Source: Helichrysum umbraculigerum (Eukaryota > Streptophyta > Magnoliopsida > Asterales > Asteraceae). Taken from it: a stretch of DNA of 64,000 nt. The DNA is taken from the NCBI GenBank assembly GCA_949592205.1, contig CATIUR010000001.1:73939059-74003058 (forward strand). The letters are read 5' to 3'. Shown here one piece after another: positions 55,135 to 64,000 of this stretch (within the stretch, counting starts at the first letter, position 1; the number at the start of each line of letters is the position of its first letter). Below the pieces are notes generated by a model that worked only from the letters and a program-made list of their open reading frames with translations, made no database searches and was not told the origin of the DNA. The translations under genes were made by a program, and so were the position numbers.

Positions 55135-55390
55135 TAAAATCCTATCACATAAGCACGTATAAAGGTTGGTCCCATTCTATCCTCGATCTATGTCTGCTAC
55201 TGTACTCTCGTTCACTATAACCATTTCAAGTCTTGCATCGAATCTCCTTTAATTGTACATAGTTGAGCAGGCTATGTTAAATTAAATTCAAATGATGCAA
55301 TCGCTGAACCAGTCATACCAAACAAAGAATACTAACCTAATGGTTATAGTCTAGGTCACTAATGCAATCCTAGTTTGCTATAACTTTAGT
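53886..55390 (-). other. Leader of the older element
   Basis: Holds a minus-strand open frame (54322-53864, beginning MARRTIRSPRTNPYPEP) that I do not recognise. It overlaps the gag start, and I saw no counterpart in the young element's leader. Its biased later half suggests chance. The proximal part is homologous to the young leader. Confidence 0.4.
55042..55134. repeat. Compound (CATA)n(TA)n(CA)n microsatellite
   Basis: CATA tetramers pass into about 20 TA dinucleotides and then CA dinucleotides. It lies in the leader of the older element. Confidence 0.9.
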
Positions 55391-55401
55391 CTCTGATACC
55401 A
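55391..55401 (-). other. Primer-binding site of the older element
   Basis: The minus strand reads TGGTATCAGAG three bases inside the LTR end (GCGACA), again initiator tRNA-Met type. Confidence 0.85.
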
Positions 55402-55404
55402 ATC

Positions 55405-58400
55405 TGTCGCACCCCCGAAACACGTGGCAGCGGAAGTATGAGGTATCACGGGGGCTACGACCAAATTGAATATCACAACACAAAGATTAAAGCAAACGAC
55501 CTCTATATGAGACGTTTTTAAAACATTACATTTCATAAATCAAATGTTTACAATTGTTATCCCAAAACATTAGAGTTCGCAAAATATAGTCTAGAGATTT
55601 CTAATACATAGTCGTTGATGCAAAATATCATAATGCAATTAAATCTCTTGTTTGAAAATATGCGACTCAAGCTATGCTTTCCAAAAGCATCCTACTGTCT
55701 TGTTTCCTGTGGGTAGTCCTACTGCGTCTGTAAACCTGAGAATACATACTAAAAGGGTCAACATAAAGTTGGTGAGTTCATAGGTTTTGTTAAAAATGTT
55801 TTTCACAAATTTTCCATGTTCGTATTGTTTTTCGGAAGTAGCACAACGTATCCAAACAGTTCATCATGTATAACAAGTATGCATATGTGTATCGGAAGTA
55901 GCACAACGTGCCCAAGGAATCTATCAAGTTATAATGTATATCAAGTATGCATATATTAAACGGAAGTAGCACAACGTGCCCAAGGAATCTATCAAGTTAT
56001 AATGTATATCAAGTATGCATATATTAAACGGAAGTAGCACAACGTACCCGGAAGTAGCACAAAGTGCCCGGAAGTAGCACAAAGTGCCCGGAAGTAGCAC
56101 ACAGTGGCCGGAAGTAGCACAAAGTGCCCGAAGTAGCACAAAGTGCCCGGAAGTAGCACAAAGTGCCATACATTATATATATATTCATCAGATATAATCC
56201 ACATGTATTCACACTTCAACGTTTAACACGGAAGTTGGAGTCCCTAGCAGTTTAATCATGCAATCAATTTAACAGTTTTCAGTTCTTGTATAAAAGTTTA
56301 TCATATGATTTAAACAGTTTTATAGTTCTACAGCAACATGGTAATTGTGATTAGTAAGTGTTAAACAGATGTATTACTCTACAGTAATATTGTAAATGTA
56401 AATCTTAAGATTTAAATGTCTGTATTCATAAAACAGTAAAGGAAGCATGTATTCTCACCCCAAACTAACTTAAAAACAGTAAAAAGTGGGGCTATGAACT
56501 CACCTTAGATTAGCAAGTAGCAAGCAAATATCAAATAAGCAAGCAAGCCGATATGCAACCTTCTAACGTCCTAAAAACGTATAAGGTTGGGTATAAGTAA
56601 ATGTCTCAAAAGACCATCTATAGCGATTGTATAAGTGGGGGTCAATGTCCACTTAAGCCAATCGTGTAGGTGGAGGGTTAATGTCCACCTAAAGCTAGTT
56701 CATCAACTAGTATGTCCAAATAAGTTGTTCAAGTTCATTTATTAAAAACATGTAACGACCCGTTGGTGAAAGTTTGTAATAATAATTCATTTAGACATTA
56801 TTATTAAGTTTGTTTTGTTGTATACTATACATTAGTACATATTGTGTGTTGCTAACAGATTATTTAGTTCGTAAAGATCTCAAACCGTAGGTCAAAGTTG
56901 GTCAAACCTGGTTAAAGTTGGTCAAAGTTGGTCAAACCTTAGTAATACTAGTAAAATGTAGCAACACTAGGTTAGTGTCTCTACTTGAGACTTAGGATAT
57001 TTGGTTCAAGTATTCTAAGTATCGGTTTCTAATTTCGGAAACTTGCTAAGTTTAGTTTTTGGTCCAAGTTACTAATTAAGTCACCCAAACCCATTTTTGT
57101 TACCATTTTCCAAAAATAGCAAGTTTCGTCGTTTTTAGAAACCGAGCTGTTTTTGTTGACTTGGTCAAACCTACTCGGTTTGACCCGAAACTTTTACCCA
57201 ACCCATATATTAGCTTTTAGAGTCCATAAAATTTTTTGGTTCGTCTCGGAGTTCACCCAAAGTATCGATTTTACAAAAGTTCCAAAACAGCCCCTAAGTT
57301 ATGTTTTCGGTTTTTGTCGGTTTGTTTCGCCATATGATTTCTACTATTTCTAGTCCACATCAAGTCTCACAAATTTTACCAACTGATCATCAAGGTTTCT
57401 AGTCTAACATATAATTTTTACAGAAATTATAATGTCCATTTACATAGGTAATTAATTTCGCGAAGGAACCGAACTCGGTTTTCGAATAAGTGCAGACCAG
57501 ACTCAAAGATGGGTTTATTCTTAAAAATCCGTACAGATCTGGAAAAAGTGTAAAACACAAAAGTTGTAGCTCTTTTCAATACGCAACTTTTAACAAAAAT
57601 TCGTTATCTAATTCTTCCTAGAACTCAAGATATGGCCGATTTACTAAACTGACTTTTTGAAGACAGATTATGCATTTGTATGTATACTTTATAAAAACGT
57701 ATTTTATCAAAGATTTTGGACATAATCGAGTTAGATGAACCATATAACATGTAAATAAACATAGATGGAAGTAGAAATGAGTCCTCACAATGATGATTTT
57801 AAGATAGAAGGATAGAAATGAAATGAGATGTTCTTGAGCTTCAATTCCTTGCAAAAATCTTTGCAAATGGATGAAGGAAATGGTGGTGGTGTAATGGTGG
57901 ATTATGGTGGTTGATGGTGGTTTATGGAGCTGGAAAAGGGCTGACTATTTCTCTGTGTTTTTAGAGAGAGAGGGGACTAGAGAGAAAATGAGTTTGAGAG
58001 TTAGAGTGTGAATGATGCAAATGCATGTATTAGGAGTGGATGGAGGTGAAAATGCCATCATTTGATTTTGCATGATGTGGGAGTGGTCAAACAAAGGGGT
58101 GGCTGGCCCCACACGGACCCCATATGATTTCTTGTGATTTAATTTCAGTTTCTAGTCCGTGTTACGTATTTAGGTCGTTTACTCATTATTCGTTATAAAA
58201 CGTTAAATCGCGTAGCGTTTTCTTTCATCGTTTTAATGCACGATATAGTTGGGATAAATTTTCATTGAAGTATTCTTAAAATACTTTGTTTTGAGTTGTC
58301 AAATTAGTTATTGACGTTTCGTTTGGTTGCCGAATTCAATTCGCGCGTTTTAGTGACGTTTGAGACGTTTTAACCGAAACGTCTAGGTTTTTGTGTATTA

Positions 58401-58688
58401 TTTTAACAAAATAATAAATAATGATAAATAACTTCTAAAAATAGATTAAAGTTATTCATAGAAAGGTTTTCACCAACATCGTATAGTTTGTCGGACTCCG
58501 TCCGGTTGTTTCGCGTAACTACAACTAATTACGTAAGCGTAATATAAAACAATTACGTAGGTGTATATTCACAATAATATACAAATAGTTACAAGTAATT
58601 AAAAGTATTTAGCCTAAATCACATCTAAATAAACGTAATTAGGGTTTCGGTTAAGTTTAAAAGTTAACCTAAATTGCCGGGTGTCACA
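55405..58688 (-). repeat. 5' LTR of the older element (3,284 bp)
   Basis: On the minus strand it runs from TGTGACACCCGGCAAT to GGGTGCGACA. The inner part has a hairpin-bearing tandem repeat (55883-56167). The outer 0.8 kb matches the truncated LTR at 51669-52547. The right flank, AAACTATCTC, cannot be matched to a left target duplication because the other end is lost. Confidence 0.85.
55883..56167. repeat. GGAAGTAGCACAAAGTGCCC tandem repeat
   Basis: Two ~76-bp direct repeats (starting near 55889 and 55964) are followed by about seven 20-bp units (56029-56167). Most units contain the small palindrome GCAC-AAA-GTGC or GCAC-AAC-GTGC. It occupies roughly the same place in the LTR as the 33-bp hairpin repeat of the young element. 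Confidence 0.85.
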
Positions 58689-60190
58689 TAAACTATCTCT
58701 TATTATTGTAGATTATTTCATGCTCAACGATGTGAAACCGATCTATTCATGTGCGTTTGAATTTTGCTATTTGAAGTCAAATTTTATTTTCAACTACTTA
58801 TTATGTACTTTTTCACATCATCATATGAATATGTAATCTTTAATGTACACATCTAAAACATGAAGTGTCTTTTTTTTTTTTTTTTAATTTTCTATGGGTT
58901 TTTTCAAGTGTTGTTCATCATATTACTTTATATTATCATTATTTGTTTGATTTAAGTCGTATATTTCAAATCAATTTTTCAAATGCTATCTTCACTACTT
59001 TTAAACGTTGGTATATGACATAATATCACCCCTTTATTTTTTATAAAATAATTTATATATCTTTTAATATTGTAACTGATAATTATTAATATTTATTTAT
59101 CAACTTTATAGATTTTTATTTATTTTATATATAATATAATTTTAATATACGAAGTAGTAACAAAAAAATCCCATCCAACTTATTCTTAAAAAGCATAAAT
59201 AAAAACAATCAGCAGACAGTTCCAATAAATGAATGCAGCCCACTACCTCCTATCAAGTCACCTACCATCATCAACACCAAAAACCACAACGAAAATCAAT
59301 TACAAATCAGAACCTAATCAAACCCTTGAAGCCTTATGACTACCAATATCATATCCTTGTAGAGAGGTCTTAAAAAACGAACAATTACAGGCACGACTTT
59401 CAAAGCCCTAAAAATCAAAACTAAAAAAGAAGGAATAACGGAAAGTCTGAAACGGCGGCATGTGTGGTGGCGACCGTTTTGACGATGGTCGGTACAGTGG
59501 CGACAATGATTAGGAATGGTGGTACGACGGTGACGGTTCCGATTATAGTGGTGTGTTGAGGTTAGTGGTGTGAAGGTGGTTAAGAAAGAATAACGAACGA
59601 AAAGTCAGTGGTGCGAGCCTGCGAGGCGGTGGTGGTGCGGTAGTGGTGACTGGTGTGATGGTGCAGTGGTGGTGACTGGTGTGGTGTTTACGGTGGCTAA
59701 TAACTATTTATCATGAAATACAAGTGTGATTATATAGTGTTAGGTGGTTTGTATTATTTTTATCTAGTGATTTTCCATTTATGGTGAAATTGTTTCCAAT
59801 TGTGAGTATGCAATGGCTTTTTTGGTGTATTAGTGAAATTGTAATTGATAGTGAATTTTTTTTTTTGAGTAGTGCCTCTGTTTATGTAATTGATTTTGTA
59901 TGGAGTGGTATGAGTTATTGTGTAGTTGACTTGCCAAAATAGGTTGACGTAGGTGATAAAGTTGTATAATTGACAAAAATAGAGCTGGTGCCAAAATAAG
60001 GAAAAGGAAAAACTCGTAATTAAGATTATTCTTTGATTTAAGATTAAAAATAGAGGGGTAAAATAGGGATTTCCCATATGACATTAAGGTCAAATAGTGG
60101 GAATGCTTAATAAAGGGGTAAAGATATACTTTGTACATTGACGGTGGCATCCTATTTACTAAAATATGACCAATCTTTATTGAGTTATGA
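58689..60190. other. Non-coding spacer between elements
   Basis: AT-rich to about 59170, then a GGT/GTG-rich stretch (59450-59690) with loose repeats of GTGGTGACTGGTGTG. No gene, RNA gene or clear transposon end was recognised. Confidence 0.5.
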
Positions 60191-62563
60191 TGTGACGCAA
60201 AAAGTCATGTTTTTAAGTACAATATTCCACATTTTTTGGACACATCATTAGTAAAAACATTCCAAAATGATTATTATTTACTAATATTCATTAAAGTAGT
60301 CCAAATATAGACGTTGCTGCAAAAATCACTAAAAACGTCCAAATAACGAGTAAATCAAGACGAATATATGCACACAAATTCTTCCGACCTCATTTACCTT
60401 ATAAGATTCACATTCTAACCTCATCATATTATAATACAGGTAAAAACAAGTCCAGAAAATCAAGAGTCATGCAAAATGGTTAGAGAACGGAGAAGATATG
60501 ACGATTACAAACACCTAAAAAGTCATTCCGGCTATGCCTGATCTCTACACATCCAATTTCCATGAGATTGGCATCATTAGAAGCGTAACGGAATTAGGAA
60601 GCCATAGGCAAAATAATCAAGTCAAACGGACGCATAACGAAGGAGATACGCGCGTTTTAAGCAAAGAACGAAATTAGACCGAGCCCGTATACGGCCCAGG
60701 GAACCGTATACGGCCCTATACAGACTGTATATGGACTTGTATAGACCGTATACGGCCCTATACAAGCCATATACGGCCCCCTGCACCCCAATTGTTGCTT
60801 CGTTTGCTTGTACGTGCTGCTTCGCGAGTTGTACGTGTGATTTTGAGCTTTGCCTATAAATAGAGGATACCCCCTCCTCATTCCATACACCATTCTCACT
60901 TCATTTTTCTCACTGTCAAGTTTCTCTCATTTTTCTCTCTTTCATTCTCTCTCTCTCTACTTTCTCTCTATAGAATCTCTCTCTAGAGATCTAGAAGGAA
61001 ATAGAGAGAGTTAAGCTTACGGTTCGAGTCTAGAGGAAGGTTTAGCTTGGTAATCTTGTTGTAACGAGTTTTTTCCAAGTTCAGACTATTTGTAATCCTC
61101 AGTATTACACTGCTGTATTCCCGAAGATATCTAAACTTTACTTACTGTTATAATGCTTGTGCTTTATGTTATTTCAGTTTGTATTTTACCTATTGGAATG
61201 CTTATAGAGTAGTTTAATATTGTGATTGTTGAAATGTAGATATTAGGAGTAGGGATGTTGTTAAATTAATGTTTCATTTATACGATTGGAGATTGTTATG
61301 CTACGTATCTGGTTAAACTTATCATGAATATAGATCTAGTTTCTCGTCACCCTTTCCAGACTTTCACGTGACTGTTACCCTAGGATAGGATCTGATCAAC
61401 CCTAATACTATGTAAACACAGTCATCTCTAGTTACAGTATGAAGCTATGAACTTTCCTTGTAATGGCACGGTACTTCGTATAGCGTTGGAAACACCACGT
61501 GTGGAGTACAAATACGTGGAAGCTAAGGAAATGCCATAGGATTGTTTCATCGTGGATTACCTAGAAGTGATCCTTCTAGAACTGTGGTCTAGGAATCAAA
61601 GCTGTGGAAATGCTTGTTGCACTGTACATCATTAGTACACCTAAGATCCGGAAAGCTGTGGAAATGCTTAAATGCCCAGTACACCGCCAGTACATCTAGG
61701 GTTTAATTGGAAAACTATGGAAATGCCTAATTGCCTTGTACACCGTGATTATTCCTAGGGATGAACGCCTAAATGTAAAGGAGGGTCTATGTTTAGGATG
61801 GTTAAATATGTGCTTAAATTAGACAAATACAGGGTTGTGTCATTAACAATACCTAGACATGCTAAACCCTAATTAGATCAACATTTTAACATACATAGGA
61901 TGCAATTAGTATTCACCATGGTAAAAGCAAATAGACGATTATGTGTTAAGAAAGGTCAGTAGATAAATTGCAGTCTGTTGCCTTATGCCTGCACCCTAAG
62001 ATATTTTGAGGGTCACTTTGTCTTATTCAAGCAATGTTAGGGGGGTTTGAAAACAGCCTGATCTGATCAGAATCATGATAGCCTAGGATTCCAGTGACAT
62101 ATGATTTTAGGGTTTCACATGAAACATAGGGTCCTAGTGTTTACACCGAAAGTATTTTTGTTATTTATCTGGTGAATCTCCAATCAAATTTATAATGAAC
62201 ATCATCCCGAAACCCTAATTATTAAAGTTTCCGCAATCACATCTCTACCTGTCTGCTTACTCTCTATCTTTTATTTCCGTTATTTTCTTTATTGCACTTA
62301 GGATAACTTTGAAAACAAAACCCACCAAAAATCTGTCTACCTACCCTTATCCTATTAGCGACCTTAATCTTTGGTGATCCGCTTCGTTTTAATTCACTCC
62401 GATAAAAGAACGACCTCGAGTTATACTTACTGCTTGCTCCCAAGGTAGGTAGTACTTATAGTTTGAGCCCCAGCTCTTATAAATTTATAACACACTGACG
62501 CGCATCCTGGTTTACCGGAACAACGACCGGAGTAAAATCCGATCGACCGCTGGGACGCCGACA
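60191..62563 (+). repeat. Putative 5' LTR
   Basis: The right end, GACGCCGACA, is fixed by the primer site beginning seven bases later. The left end is placed at TGTGACGC because it gives TG...CA ends, but without the partner LTR this is a guess. The segment 60684-60780 repeats CCGTATACGGCCC-like blocks. A loose ~55-bp repeat (GGAAAGCTGTGGAAATGC type) occupies about 61527-61760. Confidence 0.5.
60855..60862 (+). promoter_or_regulatory. TATA box of the LTR
   Basis: TATAAATA is followed about 30-40 bp later by a CT-rich start region (CACTTCATTTTTCTCACTG) and a (TCTC)n leader, the usual plant LTR promoter layout. Confidence 0.65.
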
Positions 62564-62569
62564 AGTTTT

Positions 62570-62590
62570 TGGCGCCGCTGCTGGGGATCG
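62570..62590 (+). other. Primer-binding site, tRNA-Asp type
   Basis: TGGCGCCGCTGCTGGGGATC matches the complement of plant tRNA-Asp(GTC) 3' end, as remembered, apart from two C/T differences. Confidence 0.8.
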
Positions 62591-62717
62591 TAGAGCGTTA
62601 CGATTTGAAGCCGCCTTAGATAATATAGCTTTTAGGAGATCCTTTCCGATTAGGTTTTCCCAGACTTATTTGGAAGTTATTTGCTTATTTTAGATAGCTT
62701 ACCTTGGTTAATTAAAA

Positions 62718-63943
62718 ATGAAAAGTACAAAAATATCTTTCTACGATTCACCTCCGTCTAGTCCCATTTCTCCACTCGCCCACAAGACGTCTGAAGAAAT
62801 GATGGCCAAGGATGACGCTGAATTCTTCGCTGCTTAGAACAAGAATTGGAATCCGATTTCTACTCTTCATCTTTATCCTCTTCCGAAGATATCTCCGTTA
62901 ATCCAGACGACGAATCTAGAACATTAGGGCAATTCTTAGATCTTGACTTAGGAACCGATGATTCTCATCAGAAGATCTCAACTTCTGCTTCTAGCATTCT
63001 AAGCTATCAGGCTATACCTGCCCCTGAGATTTCATATTCCTTAGAAAACTTCTTTCAATTCCCTACTTCATCTGGTTTTGTTGATAGTAACTCTGAACAT
63101 CTTTAACCCTTTCGTTTTCCACCCGTTGAAGAACGTCTTCCAGTATGGGATGAAAAAGTTTACGAATACCCTCCAAAATCACCTATCTTTTTGAACCTCA
63201 TACCGAAACCTGAGTACACCATCTATCGTGTTGTTATTAGGATTTTACCAATCAAACCTGAAGAAAATATCCGCTACGTAGGTAACTCTTTTGATCCTGA
63301 TAAGAGATTGGATGTTTGTCGAGCATTTTCTAGACAACTCAAAACATCTTACTTTCCTTTTTCAGATGAACAAAGAGAAGTCACTCGGAGGATAAAGAAA
63401 CAGGTTGGTATTCTCCACCACCTTCCGAATCAAAAGGAGGAAGGTATCTTCACACATTACCGAGAGTAAGAACTAAAGCTTAAATCAGAAATAGACCTAC
63501 TAATGGACCTATTCGCCTGCACCGATTATCAACCGGTTTCTCAAACCTTAATTAATCGTTATGTTGCGGCTATGATTTATGAGCTTGAGTTCTGGATCAG
63601 CAAAGATCCTGTTATATCTCTCGTCATTTTTGATAAAATTCTATTCTTCGTTGACCCCGCTACCTACATGATCAACAAGTTACTAGAAATATTCCCTGGA
63701 GCCACTGACGATAATCGGGAAGCTAATTTCTTTGCTGGAAGGAAGGATATCAACATCTCACTCACTTTGTTACTCGCTTAGTCAAAATTGCCTTTCACTG
63801 TTTCACAAACATGTTTAATCGAGGAAATCACGGAGTCAGTTCACACTACCACCAGAGATCCTGATTCAAGAGAAGAATGGGAATTTCAACAAACCCTAGG
63901 GATGCTTCTTCACGACTTGAACAATATAGATGACGGATCATGA
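62718..63943 (+). pseudogene. Broken gag-like frame of the third element
   Basis: An ATG frame from 62718 (MKSTKISFYDSPPSSPISP) stops at 62835-62837. Reading then continues in another frame as an acidic, serine-rich segment (LSSSEDISVNPDDESRTLG), interrupted by stops at 63104, 63467, 63779 and 63941. The position after the primer site suggests gag, and the frame shift and four stops show decay. I do not recognise a domain: no zinc knuckle lies within the window. Segments such as FDPDKRLDVCRAFSRQL and FVDPATYMINKLLEIFPG are internally coherent, so it was once coding. Confidence 0.5.
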
Positions 63944-64000
63944 AACGGAATTTCAAACCCTAAGAAAGTTAGAATGGAATTTAACAAGTTTATTGATAAT

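Larger units (their letters stand above)
51669..58688 (-). mobile_element. Older gag-only LTR retrotransposon, 3' LTR truncated
   Basis: On the minus strand: 5' LTR 58688-55405, PBS 55401-55391, leader, gag pseudogene 53885-52852, polypurine tract and a 3' LTR cut after 879 bp. The internal region is about 2.86 kb with no pol. PBS, polypurine tract, post-PBS stem-loop and Gag order match the young element, so the two belong to one lineage. The LTRs differ by many substitutions where they overlap, so this copy is much older. Confidence 0.88.
60191..64000 (+). mobile_element. 5' part of an Athila/Tat-type LTR retrotransposon
   Basis: A long LTR with a TATA box is followed by a tRNA-Asp-type primer site, the hallmark of Athila/Tat Ty3-gypsy lineages, and a broken gag-like frame. 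The element runs off the right edge. Confidence 0.7.

Noticed and set aside
59760..60150. Overlapping minus-strand frames of about 105 codons
   Set aside because: AT-rich composition, no motif, no homology recognised; likely chance.
60657..60899. 80-codon minus-strand frame with repeated tyrosine/proline motifs
   Set aside because: It reflects the GTATACGGCC repeats within the third LTR.

Overview
The window is nuclear DNA from a flowering plant, probably a daisy-family (Asteraceae) species. It is AT-rich, has a split gene with GT/AG introns, and is dominated by nested transposons. The family call rests on remembered similarity of the gag proteins to those common in Tanacetum, Artemisia and Lactuca genomes, so it is an inference.

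Layout. (1) 1-3262, minus strand: the 5' part of a terpene synthase gene. Exons 1-5 are complete, exon 6 runs off the left edge, and the DDxxD metal-binding motif is intact. (2) 3300-6315: small transposon debris, namely two LINE 3' ends each next to a (TAA)n tract, a 106-bp MITE and an Au-like SINE fragment. (3) 6316-51668: a head-to-tail array of 14 copies of a ~2.6-kb non-coding unit. Each unit carries a Helitron-type 3' terminus, a SINE-like 3' end, a (TA)n tract and a non-autonomous hAT element with an 8-bp target duplication. (4) 26334-35382: inside unit 8, a 9,049-bp LTR retrotransposon that is nearly new. Its 2.95-kb LTRs differ by only three substitutions and two indels that I could see, it has a perfect AAAAT target duplication, and it codes for Gag only, with no protease, reverse transcriptase or integrase. 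(5) 51669-58688, minus strand: an older, decayed relative, also gag-only, whose 3' LTR is cut off where it meets the truncated unit 14. (6) 60191-64000: the 5' LTR and start of a third LTR element with a tRNA-Asp-type primer site and a broken reading frame.

The most unusual signal lies in the young gag-only element. From just downstream of the candidate TATA box, through the rest of the LTR and into the leader, the sequence is a nearly continuous chain of short perfect inverted repeats. Several are tandem families in which the two arms of a stem differ between copies in a compensating way while loops diverge. A post-PBS stem-loop is conserved between the young element and the old one. This looks like a structured RNA (or structured DNA) region belonging to a non-autonomous retrotransposon that must borrow its replication machinery. 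The array itself shows edge-unit divergence and units that share rare variants at a distance, as expected for unequal exchange.
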